Shown piece after piece: positions 7,493-16,207 of a DNA stretch of 64,000 bases. Below the pieces are notes generated by a model. The model did not search any database. It was given only the letters and a program-made list of their open reading frames with translations, and had not been told where the DNA came from. Where the stretch lies: contig JAJDYJ010000084.1 in assembly GCA_022822865.1 (NCBI GenBank), forward strand, positions 1 to 64,000. The letters run 5' to 3'. This DNA comes from Pseudomonadales bacterium (GTDB lineage Bacteria; Pseudomonadota; Gammaproteobacteria; Pseudomonadales; Pseudohongiellaceae). The first letter of the stretch is position 1; each line of letters opens with the position of its first letter. The position numbers were made by a program, and so were the translations under genes.

Positions 7493-9490
7493 ATGACGAG
7501 TCTGCCGCGCCAGCTTGTTTTCCTTTTCCTGTTGTTGCCGACGATCCTGTTCGCCGGCGTCGACCGCATCGAGGTCACCAGCCGCGAAACGCTGTCGAGC
7601 GCCGGGCACGATTTCACCTACGAGGTGATCGAAGGCGTGCTTTATCTGAGGCTCGATCCGGAACATCCGGGCAACGCCATGATCACCGACATCGCGTACG
7701 CGCCGCGCAACGGCGACGGCATGGTCGAATACTCCGCCGACTTCAGGGTGCTGGCGCCCTCCGCGGACATCGCCAACGGCGGCCTGTTGTACAACGTCAA
7801 CAACCGGGGCGGCTCGCGGGTCGCCCCGGAAATTTCCTTCGATCATCCATTGACCGAACTCGGCTTCACGTATCTCGTTACCGGCTGGATCAACGAGATC
7901 ACGCCGGGCCCGGGACGCCTGCGCCTGCACGCGCCGGTCGTCGGCCCGGCCGACGATCCCATTACCGGCGACGTGCGCTACGAAGTCATCGTCAACAGTC
8001 CGGCGGAGGAGGTCAATATCGCCGGCGGCGGGCATCTGGCCTATGCGCCCACCGAGCGCGGCCTGCGCGAGGCGAGTCTGAACCGGCGGCAATACCAGGA
8101 GGAAGCGCGCGTCCCGGTCGAGCGCTCGCGTTTCGAACTGACCGTCGTCGACGAGCCGGACAGCAGCCAGCCCATCGTCAACCTCGCGCTCGACGGCGGC
8201 TTCGAGCCCGGCATGATCTACGAGTTGATCTACGAGGCCCGGGATCCGGTGCTGGCCGGCGCCGGCATGGCGGCGATCCGCGATCTCGTCTCGCTCATGC
8301 GCTATGGCGGCGAAGGCGAGGAACAACTCGCGCAACTCGGCCTGGGCGACATCGAACATACCGTCGCCTGGGGCAATTCCCAGAGCGGGCGGCTGCTGCG
8401 GCAATTCATGTACGACGGCTTCAACGCCGATCTCGAATCGCGCAAGATCTTCGACGGCGTCATCCCGGTGATCGCCGGCGGCGGTTACGGCATGTTCAAC
8501 CTCCGCTTCGCCATGCCCACCCGCACCAACGGCCAGCATTCCAATCACCTGTATCCGAACGACCTGTTTCCGTTCACCTACGGCGAAAGCACCGACCCCT
8601 GGACCGGCCGCAACGACGGCATCCTGCGCCGGGCGCGGGCCAGCGGCGCGGTGCCGATGGTCTTCCATATCCAGACTTCCAACGAGTACTGGATCCGCGC
8701 GGGCTCACTGCCGCACACCACCCCGGATGGCAGCGAAGACGCCTACATCCCGCCGAACGTGCGTTTCTATACCATCGGCGGTTCCCAGCACGGCTCGGGC
8801 AACGGCGTACCGCGAGAAGACGCCAACACGCAATTGCCGCGCAATCCGAACCTGTGGGCCCCGATAGCCGATTCCCTGCTCGTCGCCATGTATCGCTGGG
8901 TGGCGGAAGGCGAGGAACCGCCCGAGTCGCGCTATCCGCGTATCGCCGACGGTACGCTGGCGCCCGCCCACGTCGACGGCCGCATCAACAGCGCGGTCTG
9001 GACGCCCTTGCGCGGCGTGAATCATCCCAACGCGCTCTACCGTCCGGCCCATGCCGACTACGGTTCGCGCTGGGAAAGCGAGCGCATCATCGACCGGCAT
9101 CCCGAGTCTTCCGACCACTGGTACGAAGCCCTGGCGCCGGCGGTAAACTCCGACAACAACGACTTCCCCGAAAGCACCGTACTGCCGCCCCTGACCACGG
9201 TCCCCCTGGCGACTTTCACCCCCTGGAACCTGCGCGCCCCCGCGACCGGCGCCGAACTTTCCCTGGCGCGCCTCGCGGGCGGCTACATCCCGTTCCCCGC
9301 CAACACGGCAGTGGCGGTTCAGTCCGGCGATCCCCGCAGCTCCGTCGCAGGCCTCTACCGTTCCTTCGAGGACTACCTGCAAAAATACGAAGCGGCCACC
9401 GACCGACTCATCAACGAAGGCTACCTCCTCCCCGGCTTCAAGAACGCCTACATGGACATGGCCCGCGCCAACGAGCCGGTGTTTCCGTAA
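7493..9490 (+). CDS. Secreted alpha/beta hydrolase domain-containing protein
   Basis: The ATG at 7493 is preferred over the GTG at 7484 because GGAG lies 8 bases before it. A signal peptide ends near LFAGVDR. The approximately 640-residue mature protein matches the large bacterial alpha/beta-hydrolase domain family (Abhydrolase_10-like): nucleophile elbow WGNSQSGRLLRQFMYDGF, a central FDGVIPVIAGGGYG block, and a late GSQHGSGNG segment that could carry the catalytic His. Members are exported hydrolases of uncertain substrate, often near lipid or aromatic catabolism genes. Here it stands alone, with a palindromic repeat upstream and sodC downstream. Confidence 0.8.
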   Translation: MTSLPRQLVFLFLLLPTILFAGVDRIEVTSRETLSSAGHDFTYEVIEGVLYLRLDPEHPGNAMITDIAYAPRNGDGMVEYSADFRVLAPSADIANGGLLYNVNNRGGSRVAPEISFDHPLTELGFTYLVTGWINEITPGPGRLRLHAPVVGPADDPITGDVRYEVIVNSPAEEVNIAGGGHLAYAPTERGLREASLNRRQYQEEARVPVERSRFELTVVDEPDSSQPIVNLALDGGFEPGMIYELIYEARDPVLAGAGMAAIRDLVSLMRYGGEGEEQLAQLGLGDIEHTVAWGNSQSGRLLRQFMYDGFNADLESRKIFDGVIPVIAGGGYGMFNLRFAMPTRTNGQHSNHLYPNDLFPFTYGESTDPWTGRNDGILRRARASGAVPMVFHIQTSNEYWIRAGSLPHTTPDGSEDAYIPPNVRFYTIGGSQHGSGNGVPREDANTQLPRNPNLWAPIADSLLVAMYRWVAEGEEPPESRYPRIADGTLAPAHVDGRINSAVWTPLRGVNHPNALYRPAHADYGSRWESERIIDRHPESSDHWYEALAPAVNSDNNDFPESTVLPPLTTVPLATFTPWNLRAPATGAELSLARLAGGYIPFPANTAVAVQSGDPRSSVAGLYRSFEDYLQKYEAATDRLINEGYLLPGFKNAYMDMARANEPVFP

Positions 9491-9524
9491 AAGATTTGAA
9501 AACCGTGTCGCGATGGCTGGTGTT

Positions 9525-9552
9525 TTGAGGAAGGTGACGTTTCGTGCATAGT
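9525..9552 (+). promoter_or_regulatory. Possible sigma70 promoter of the superoxide dismutase gene
   Basis: TTGAGG and CATAGT are separated by 16 bases and end about 35 bp before the ATG at 9588. The match to consensus is partial, and no operator sequence is evident. Confidence 0.3.
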
Positions 9553-9587
9553 AAGGGGATTCGCAATAACAACAGAGGAATCCTCAA

Positions 9588-10262
9588 ATGAAATCACGAA
9601 TGGCAATTTTCACCTTGGCGGCCGGTATCGCGCTTGCGGGGCAGTCGTCGCAGGTCGTCGGCTCGCACCCGAGTCAGGCGCGCGCCGATATGATGGACGC
9701 GCAGGGAATGAGCGTTGGCGAAGTCGTCTTGCGCGAGACGCCGAACGGCACGATATTGCATGCGACACTTAGCAATCTGCCTCCCGGCGCCCACGCGTTT
9801 CACGTGCATTCGGTCGGACTCTGCGAGCCGCCGTTCAGTTCCGCCGGCGGGCATTTCAATCCGCAGGGCAAGATGCACGGCCTCGTGGGCGCGGAGCCAC
9901 AATCGTCCGGCGCCACCGAGACGGCCGCGCGGCGGGCCGTGGTGACGGCGCAAGACTATACCGGCGACGATTTCACCCTGACCTTGACCTGGGACGTCGA
10001 CGAAGCGGGGGAAGCGTTGCCTGACACCTGGCGTCTGGCCATGGCCCGGGGACACGTCGGCGATATGCCGAACATCCACGTGCCGGCTTCCGGTGAGCTG
10101 GAAATCGAGATTCTCAACACGCTCCTCAAGCTCGATTACGGCCTGTTCGACGCCGACGGCGCCGCGATCGTGATTCACGCGGGACCGGACGACTACATGT
10201 CCGATCCGGCGGGCGCCGCCGGTCCGCGCATCGCCTGCGGCGTCATTGCCAGCGTGGAATAA
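9588..10262 (+). CDS. sodC: Periplasmic Cu/Zn superoxide dismutase with enlarged zinc loop
   Basis: Converts superoxide to oxygen and hydrogen peroxide in the periplasm. After an N-terminal signal come copper ligands His72 and His74 (HAFHVH), bridging His89 (GGHFNPQGK), zinc ligands His97 (MHG), His156 and Asp159 (GHVGDMPN), and copper ligand His196 (VIHAGPDDYMSDPAG); Cys79 and Cys216 would form the conserved disulfide. In ordinary family members the second and third zinc ligands are about 9 residues apart; here they are 59 apart because of an inserted strand-rich stretch (AQDYTGDDFTLTLTWDVDEA). GAGGAA precedes the ATG. Family assignment is firm; retention of activity with the insert is not proven. 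Confidence 0.92.
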   Translation: MKSRMAIFTLAAGIALAGQSSQVVGSHPSQARADMMDAQGMSVGEVVLRETPNGTILHATLSNLPPGAHAFHVHSVGLCEPPFSSAGGHFNPQGKMHGLVGAEPQSSGATETAARRAVVTAQDYTGDDFTLTLTWDVDEAGEALPDTWRLAMARGHVGDMPNIHVPASGELEIEILNTLLKLDYGLFDADGAAIVIHAGPDDYMSDPAGAAGPRIACGVIASVE

Positions 10263-10274
10263 CGCGGCTCGAAG

Positions 10275-10294
10275 CCGGGCGCAGTCCCGCCCGG
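10275..10294. terminator. Hairpin between convergent genes
   Basis: CCGGGCG, loop CAGTCC, CGCCCGG: a perfect 7-bp stem located between the converging ends of sodC and the permease gene. There is no strong T-run on either side, so intrinsic termination is plausible but not certain. Confidence 0.4.
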
Positions 10295-10322
10295 ACGGTT
10301 CAGAAGCCCGCGATCGTGGATG

Positions 10323-11159
10323 TCATTCCGCCCGCACGTAATCGCGTTGGCGGAGCCAATTGACGGCGGCGAGCAGCAGGACGGCGAAGACGATCAGGAA
10401 GGTGGCGACGGCGAGGATTTCCGGGCTGATCTGTTCGCGGATGCCGGCCCACATCTCGCGCGGAATCGTGCGCTGCTCCGGGCCGCCGATGAACAGCACC
10501 ACGACCACTTCGTCGAATGAGGCCGAAAAGGCGAACAGCGCGCCGGTGAAGACGCCCGGCGCGATCAGCGGCAGTTGCACGCGGCGCAAGGTCGTCCAGC
10601 CGTCGGCGCCGAGATTGGCCGCGGCGCGATTGAGGTCGTGGTTGTAGCCGCTGAGGCTGGCGCTGACCGCGATCAGCACGAAGGGGGCGCCGAGTACGGC
10701 GTGAGCCAGGATCAGCGCGGTATACGTCTGCCCGAGCCCCAGGTCCGAATAGAAGAAACTCATGCCGGCGGCGGTAATGATGATCGGCGTCACCATCGGC
10801 GAAATCAGCAGCCCCATGATGAGCCCGCGTCCCGGCATGGCCGGGCTGCTCAGGCCCAGCGCCGCGAGCGTGCCCAGGGTAGTGGCGACCACCGTTGCCG
10901 CAATGCCGATCACCAGGCTCTTGCCCAGCGCCGGCAGCCAGCGGCCTTCGCCGAGCACGTTTTCGTACCAGCGCAGCGACCAGGCGTCCGGTTCGAGCCG
11001 CAACATGCCTTCGGTAAAGGTGAAATAGGGCTCGGCGTTGAAACTGAGTGGAATCACCACAAGAACCGGCGCGACGAGGAAAAACAGCACCGCGGCGCAG
11101 AAGCCGACGTGGAGCCATCGGCGCAATCTGGAATCGCCTGGGTTCTTCACCGCACTCAT
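10323..11159 (-). CDS. ABC transporter permease, PotC-like
   Basis: The second inner-membrane permease of a polyamine-type ABC importer. It has about six helices and the cytoplasmic EAA-type loop LNRAAANLGADGWTTLRRVQLPLIAPGV that docks on the ATPase. Its start codon overlaps the stop of the first permease (ATGA at 11159), so the two are translationally coupled. It is the last gene of the minus-strand operon that begins upstream with the aminotransferase or TonB receptor. Family members import spermidine, putrescine or related cations; substrate here is inferred only from family and neighbours. Confidence 0.88.
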   Translation of the reverse strand: MSAVKNPGDSRLRRWLHVGFCAAVLFFLVAPVLVVIPLSFNAEPYFTFTEGMLRLEPDAWSLRWYENVLGEGRWLPALGKSLVIGIAATVVATTLGTLAALGLSSPAMPGRGLIMGLLISPMVTPIIITAAGMSFFYSDLGLGQTYTALILAHAVLGAPFVLIAVSASLSGYNHDLNRAAANLGADGWTTLRRVQLPLIAPGVFTGALFAFSASFDEVVVVLFIGGPEQRTIPREMWAGIREQISPEILAVATFLIVFAVLLLAAVNWLRQRDYVRAE

Positions 11160-12346
11160 CAGCCCAGCCTCATTCTGTCTACGCCCACGAGCCGGTTATA
11201 GACCAGGTAGAGCAACACCACGAGCAGCAGCAGGATGGCGCCGAGCGCCGCCGCCAGGCCCCAGTTCAGCGATTGCTCCATGTGGTAGGCGATCATGCTC
11301 GAGATCAGTTGTCCGGTGCGGCCGCCCACCAGGGCCGGCGTGATATAGAAACCGATGGACATGATGAACACGAGCAGCGAGCCCGCGGCGACGCCGGGCA
11401 GCGACTGGGGCCAGTAGACGCGCCGGAAGGACTGCCAGAACGACGCGCCCAGCGAGGCCGCCGCCTGCATGTGCCGCGGCGGAATCGTACGCATGATTGA
11501 ATACAGCGGCAGGATCATGAACGGCAGCAGCACGTGCACCATGGCGATGATCGTGCCCGTCATGTTGTAGATCAGCGACAGGCGCTGCTCGTCGGCAATG
11601 ATTCCCAGCACCACGAGCAGATCGTTGATCACCCCCTGGTTCTGCAACAGCACGATCCAGGAAGTCGTGCGCACCAGCAGCGAAGTCCAGAACGGCACCA
11701 GCACGAGCAGCAACAGCATTCCGGCCCGGGCCGGCCGCGCATGGGCCAGCAGCCAGGCGACCGGATACGCCAGCGCCAGGCTGATCGCGGTGATGGTGGC
11801 GCTGATGAGGAAAGTGCGCCACAGCAGGCTGACGTAGATGCGCCGGTCTTCGGGCTGGGCGACGATCTCCCCGGCCGCGCCGCGATCGAGATCGAGGGCG
11901 TTCAGATAATATCTCGGCGTGATGCGCTCGCCCGCCCGGCGAATCGCCAGCCAGGTCGAAACCTCGGCCCAGTCCTCGTCGCCGTCGATCATGGCATCGC
12001 GCCAGGAACCGGCGGGGGGGTCGTTCCCCAGCCTGCGGGCGGTCCCGAGCAAGGTGCTGCGCATGCCGCTTTGCAGACGATTTACCCTCGTCGCCACCGA
12101 GCCGAGCGCGCGTACTTCGTTCAGGGCGACGAATTCCGTGCCGGCGATGCGGAAAGTCTCCTCACTCGGCAAATCGCGGCCGTCCCATTCCGCCAGGGCG
12201 TTCAGGGTCGCCGGCAGGGAATCGGCGACCGCCGGTTCGTAGACGCTGCGCACGAGCATCAAGGCCAGCGGCGCGAGAAAGGTCACGGCCACGAAAATGA
12301 CCAGCGGCGCCGCCAGCAGCGCGGCGCGCAGCCGTTTGTCCGTCAT
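11159..12346 (-). CDS. ABC transporter permease, PotB-like, with large periplasmic loop
   Basis: The start MTDKRLRAALL at 12346 is chosen because its ATG overlaps the stop of the binding-protein gene (ATGA), giving 395 residues. After the first helix comes an approximately 150-residue hydrophilic segment (from ADSLPATLNALAEWDG to RRIYVSLLW), then the typical permease core with the docking loop MQAAASLGASFWQSFRRVYWPQSLPG. The long first external loop is larger than in E. coli PotB but occurs in related importers. It overlaps the second permease by ATGA at its own end, so stoichiometric translation with both neighbours is expected. Confidence 0.88.
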   Translation of the reverse strand: MTDKRLRAALLAAPLVIFVAVTFLAPLALMLVRSVYEPAVADSLPATLNALAEWDGRDLPSEETFRIAGTEFVALNEVRALGSVATRVNRLQSGMRSTLLGTARRLGNDPPAGSWRDAMIDGDEDWAEVSTWLAIRRAGERITPRYYLNALDLDRGAAGEIVAQPEDRRIYVSLLWRTFLISATITAISLALAYPVAWLLAHARPARAGMLLLLVLVPFWTSLLVRTTSWIVLLQNQGVINDLLVVLGIIADEQRLSLIYNMTGTIIAMVHVLLPFMILPLYSIMRTIPPRHMQAAASLGASFWQSFRRVYWPQSLPGVAAGSLLVFIMSIGFYITPALVGGRTGQLISSMIAYHMEQSLNWGLAAALGAILLLLVVLLYLVYNRLVGVDRMRLG

Positions 12347-13419
12347 CGGGTTAACCATACGGCGAAGCGCTCGTTCATTTCGTCCCGGTTGTCGGCCCAC
12401 CAGACCCAGTCGCTGTGCAACGCGCGGCGCATGTTCTGTTCGGCGGCGGGCATGTGGGGGGCCATTTCGATGCCGGTATCCTCGTGCGTGGAGACCAGCG
12501 CATTACCGGAATACCGGGTTGGACTATAGGAAATGTATTTGCTGATCGCCGCCAGACTTTGCGCGCTTGACGCGAATTCGATGAATTGCCTGGCGATATC
12601 CAGCCGCGGCGTTCCCAGGGGTATGACCAGACCGCTGGCCTCCTGGACCTGACCGTCCCAGATGATCGTGAACGGCTGGTTCTCCAGAATCTGGGCGTTG
12701 AAAACGCGGCCGTTGTAGGCCGTGGTCATGACGACTTCCTGGTCCGCCAGCATCTGCGGCGGCTGGGCGCCGGCCTCCCAGAACACGATCTGGTCCTTGA
12801 TCGTGTCGAGCTTGGCGAAAGCCCGCGCGATGCCCTCGTCAGTACCGAGCGTCCGGTAGACATCGTCCAGCGGCACGCCGTCCGCGATCAGGGCGAATTC
12901 GAGATTCACCACGGGCACGCGCCGCATGCCGCGGCGTCCCGGAAACTTGTCCAGATCGAAATAGTCTTCGAGAGTCGACGGTTTTGCGCCCGGAAAGAGT
13001 TCGTCGTTATAGGCTACGATCGTCGCCGAGGCGATGCCGCCGCCGGCGCAATCCGAGCGTGAGCCGGGAGGATAGTCCTCGGCGGCGGGCGTACCGTCGG
13101 GAGCGGGGGGTAGTTCTTCCACGGGCACGAATTCGAGCAGCCCCTCGTCGCAGCCCCGCACCGCGTCCGGGGTGGGCATATCGACGACATCCCAGAACAC
13201 GTTGCCGGATTCGACCTGGGCGCGTATCTGCGCCAGCCCGCCGTTGTAGTCTTCGATCTGCACCTCGATCCCGGTCTCTTCGATAAAGGGTTCGACCCAG
13301 GCGCGTTCCACCGAACGGCCATAGGAACCGCCCCAGGAAACCAGGGTCAGGGTCTGGGCGGCGGCGGTGGCGGAGAACGCGGCGAGCAACAGCGACGAAA
13401 GCAGGCTGATATTTCTCAT
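12343..13419 (-). CDS. Periplasmic substrate-binding protein, polyamine-type ABC importer
   Basis: A signal peptide (MRNISLLSSLLLAAFSATAAAQ) is followed by the characteristic start of PotD/PotF-type binding proteins, TLTLVSWGGSYGRSVERAW. Other typical parts are VFWDVVDMPTPDAVRGCDEGLL, AYNDELFPG and DLDKFPGRRGMRR. It should capture a small cationic or amide ligand in the periplasm and deliver it to the two permeases encoded downstream. AAGGACG before the ATG supports the start, which is 9 bp after the ATPase gene. Cys residues near 89 and 124 could pair. The ligand cannot be read from sequence alone. Confidence 0.9.
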   Translation of the reverse strand: MRNISLLSSLLLAAFSATAAAQTLTLVSWGGSYGRSVERAWVEPFIEETGIEVQIEDYNGGLAQIRAQVESGNVFWDVVDMPTPDAVRGCDEGLLEFVPVEELPPAPDGTPAAEDYPPGSRSDCAGGGIASATIVAYNDELFPGAKPSTLEDYFDLDKFPGRRGMRRVPVVNLEFALIADGVPLDDVYRTLGTDEGIARAFAKLDTIKDQIVFWEAGAQPPQMLADQEVVMTTAYNGRVFNAQILENQPFTIIWDGQVQEASGLVIPLGTPRLDIARQFIEFASSAQSLAAISKYISYSPTRYSGNALVSTHEDTGIEMAPHMPAAEQNMRRALHSDWVWWADNRDEMNERFAVWLTR

Positions 13420-13428
13420 GCGTCGTCC

Positions 13429-14523
13429 TTACGGGCTTTCGTCGGGCAGGGCCCGGCAGTCGATCACGGTCCAGCCGATGCGTACGCTGTCGCCGGGGAG
13501 AATGCCGCCCTGGCCGATGAAATTGGGAATTTTCACGACGAAATCGGGTTGCTCGAAAATGGTCACGTGGACCCGCAAATGGTCGCCCAGAAAGACCATG
13601 TCGTCGATGTGGGCGTCCACGGTATTGCTGTATTCCATCGACGGCGACAGCACCACGCGTTCGGGGCGGATCGCCAGCACCGTCCGCGCGCCGACTTCGA
13701 GCGGTTCGACCATGAACGCCTCGACGAGTCCGTCGCCCACCTGAACCTTGCAGATCTCGCCGTCCACCGTTTGGACGGTGCCTCGCAGCAGATTGTTGTC
13801 GCCGACGAATCTTGCGACGAATTCCCGCACGGGCTCCTCGTACAGGGTTTCCGGCGCGGCCACCTGCTGGATTTCGCCGTCATTGAAGACCGCGATGCGG
13901 TCCGACAGCGTCATCGCTTCCTGCTGGTCGTGGGTGACATAGACCATGGTCACGCCGAGTTCGCGCTGGATCGAACGAATTTCGAGTTGCAACTGTTCGC
14001 GCAGGCGGCGGTCGAGGGCGCCGAGCGGTTCGTCCATCAGCACCACGCCGGGTTCGAACACCAGCGCCCGGGCGATCGCCACCCTTTGCTGCTGGCCGCC
14101 GGACAACTGGCCGGGACGGCGGTCTCCATAGCCTTCCAGACGCACGATCTCCAGGGCCCGCTGAATCCGGCGCGTACGTTCTTCGGGCGCCATGCCGCGA
14201 ACTTCCAGCGGAAAGGACAGGTTCCGGCCGACGGTCATGTGCGGGAACAGGGCGTAGTTCTGGAACACCATGCCCATGTCGCGCTTCTGCGGCGGCAGGT
14301 TGTGCACCGACTCGCCGTTGACGCGGATTTCGCCCGACGTCGGCGTTTCGAATCCCGCCAGCATCATCAGGCAGGTAGTCTTGCCGGACCCGGAAGGGCC
14401 GAGCAAGGTCAGGAACTCGCCCCGCCGAACGCTCATGTTGAGGTTCGGCAAGACCATCGTCTTGCCGTCGTAAGACTTGCTTATGTCGATGAATTCGATC
14501 TGGGTGTCGGTTGCGCTGCTCAT
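13429..14523 (-). CDS. ABC transporter ATPase, PotA-like
   Basis: The ORF track extends far upstream in the shadow of the amidohydrolase gene; the true start is MSSATDTQIEFIDISKSYDG, whose ATG overlaps the amidohydrolase stop (ATGA). The 364 residues include Walker A LLGPSGSGKTTC, Q-loop QNYALFPHMTVG, signature LSGGQQQRVAIARAL, Walker B VVLMDEPLGALD and the switch His in YVTHDQQEAM, then a C-terminal TOBE-type regulatory domain (from about residue 280). It energises the importer formed with the binding protein and permeases immediately downstream. Confidence 0.93.
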   Translation of the reverse strand: MSSATDTQIEFIDISKSYDGKTMVLPNLNMSVRRGEFLTLLGPSGSGKTTCLMMLAGFETPTSGEIRVNGESVHNLPPQKRDMGMVFQNYALFPHMTVGRNLSFPLEVRGMAPEERTRRIQRALEIVRLEGYGDRRPGQLSGGQQQRVAIARALVFEPGVVLMDEPLGALDRRLREQLQLEIRSIQRELGVTMVYVTHDQQEAMTLSDRIAVFNDGEIQQVAAPETLYEEPVREFVARFVGDNNLLRGTVQTVDGEICKVQVGDGLVEAFMVEPLEVGARTVLAIRPERVVLSPSMEYSNTVDAHIDDMVFLGDHLRVHVTIFEQPDFVVKIPNFIGQGGILPGDSVRIGWTVIDCRALPDESP

Positions 14524-16199
14524 TGCCGCGTATACACGAGGCGCCCCGCCAGCCAGGTCTGTTCGACTTCCACGTCCATGATCCGCTCGGGGTCGATGGT
14601 CAGCAAGTCGTCCGAGAGCACGATCATGTCGGCGTACTTGCCGGGCTCCAGCGAGCCTTTCACGTCCTCCTCGAACAGCAGCCAGGCGCCGGTTCGGGTA
14701 TAGCCTCGAATCGCCTCCTCCATTGTTATCGCTTCTTCCTCCGCATAGACCGCGCCGGTCATGCCCTTGCGCGTCACCGCCGCGTACAGCCCCACCATGG
14801 GGCCGATCGGCAGGATGTCGCTCGAAATCGCCACCGTCACGCCGTGGTCCATCGGCGAGCGCAGGGGATTGTTGTGCTGCAGCCGCCAGCCGTCGAGATT
14901 CTCCACGTAACGGCCTTCGAGAGTATAGGTGAAATTCGGCTGCTGGGTGATCGCGATTCCGTTTCGCGCCATGGTTTCCATGGTGGCGTCCGAAGGCCGC
15001 ATGGAAAAGTGGTTCAGGTAATGGCGGTGATCCTCGCGCGGATTGCGTTCCAGCGCGCCCGCCAGGATATCTACCACGAGTTCGATGGCGGCGTCGCCGA
15101 TGGCGTGAATGCCCATTTGCCAGCCGGCGTCGTGGATCTCGTTGAGATGGGCGATGAGGTCTTCCTCGGGCATGTCGAGGTGGCCGTGATAATCGCCCTG
15201 ATTGCGATACGGCTCCTTGGTATAGGCCGCCGGGCCGGTGAAGCCGCCGTCGGCGAAGACCTTGATGGGGCCGATCTTGAGAAACTCGTTGCCCTCGCCG
15301 ACCCTGGCCTTGACCGCGGCGATGGCCGGCGGATCGAACCACTGGAATTGCAGCGCGGCCCTCGGCAGGGGCGTGTCCGAGCTTGCATACAGGTCCTCCC
15401 ACATGGCGTATTCCGCGGGCGCCTTGGACGCGTCGATGATGCTGGTAATGCCGTCGGCGAGCAGCTCGTTCAGGTTGACTTCGAGGCTGTCGACCAATTC
15501 GTCCGGCGTGGCGTCCGGCACCAGCCGGCTGACGATTCCCTGCCGTTCGCGGATGACGCCGTTCAGGCTGCCGTCGGGATTGCGCTCGATCACGCCGCCT
15601 TCGGGGTCGGGCGTTTCCGGGGTGACGTCGGCCAGATCGAGCGCCATGCTGTTTGACACCGCGCTATGGCCGCCGGCGCGAGTCAGGATGACCGGGTTAT
15701 CCGGCGCCGCTGCGTCGAGATCGTCGCGCAGGGGCCGGCGGCCTTCGGTCAACTGGTCCTCGGACCAGCCGTAGCCTGTGACCCAGTTGCCGGCGCCGAC
15801 TTCCTCGGCCTTGGCCTGCACCAGTTGCTGGATTTCAACGACCGAGCCCGCCTCGGTCAGATCGATGTAGTGATTCGGCCGGCCGCGGATATGGGTATGG
15901 GAATCGATGAATCCCGGCATCAGGACCTTGCCTTGCAGATCGACGACCTCCGGCGCGTTGTAGCTTTGCAGCAGCGCGGCGCCGCCGGTGGCGACGATCA
16001 GACCTTCGTCGACCACCACGGTGTCGTGAATGGAAAAGTTCTCGTCGACCGTGAGCACCTTGCCGTTGGTCAGAATCAGGTCCACCTCGGCGGGCGGGCC
16101 TTGCTCGGCCGGGCCGCATCCGGCCAGGACGAGGCCGAACAGGAGGCCGAGCGGAAGAATGGTTTTCTTGCTGGTCGGTTCAGGGGCCAATTTTTTCAT
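14520..16199 (-). CDS. Lipoprotein amidohydrolase family 3 (YtcJ-like)
   Basis: The start MKKLAPEPTSKK is preferred because GTGAGGTATCCA precedes it; the lipobox LVLAGC then places Cys28 as the lipidated residue, with Gly after it, so it is probably not retained in the inner membrane. The catalytic part has the metal-binding MPGFIDSHTHIRGR, MGIHAIGDAAIE, LNHFSMRP and SSDILP of the amidohydrolase superfamily (YtcJ/NfdA branch, C-N bond hydrolases with broad N-substituted amide substrates). Its place between the aminotransferase and the polyamine-type importer suggests that it releases an amine in the periplasm for uptake; that link is inference. Confidence 0.88.
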   Translation of the reverse strand: MKKLAPEPTSKKTILPLGLLFGLVLAGCGPAEQGPPAEVDLILTNGKVLTVDENFSIHDTVVVDEGLIVATGGAALLQSYNAPEVVDLQGKVLMPGFIDSHTHIRGRPNHYIDLTEAGSVVEIQQLVQAKAEEVGAGNWVTGYGWSEDQLTEGRRPLRDDLDAAAPDNPVILTRAGGHSAVSNSMALDLADVTPETPDPEGGVIERNPDGSLNGVIRERQGIVSRLVPDATPDELVDSLEVNLNELLADGITSIIDASKAPAEYAMWEDLYASSDTPLPRAALQFQWFDPPAIAAVKARVGEGNEFLKIGPIKVFADGGFTGPAAYTKEPYRNQGDYHGHLDMPEEDLIAHLNEIHDAGWQMGIHAIGDAAIELVVDILAGALERNPREDHRHYLNHFSMRPSDATMETMARNGIAITQQPNFTYTLEGRYVENLDGWRLQHNNPLRSPMDHGVTVAISSDILPIGPMVGLYAAVTRKGMTGAVYAEEEAITMEEAIRGYTRTGAWLLFEEDVKGSLEPGKYADMIVLSDDLLTIDPERIMDVEVEQTWLAGRLVYTRQ

Positions 16200-16207
16200 T
16201 GGATACC

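Noticed and set aside
13429-15402. 657-residue version of the ABC ATPase
   Set aside because: The first 293 residues lie over the amidohydrolase gene in another frame; the ATGA overlap gives the true start at 14523.
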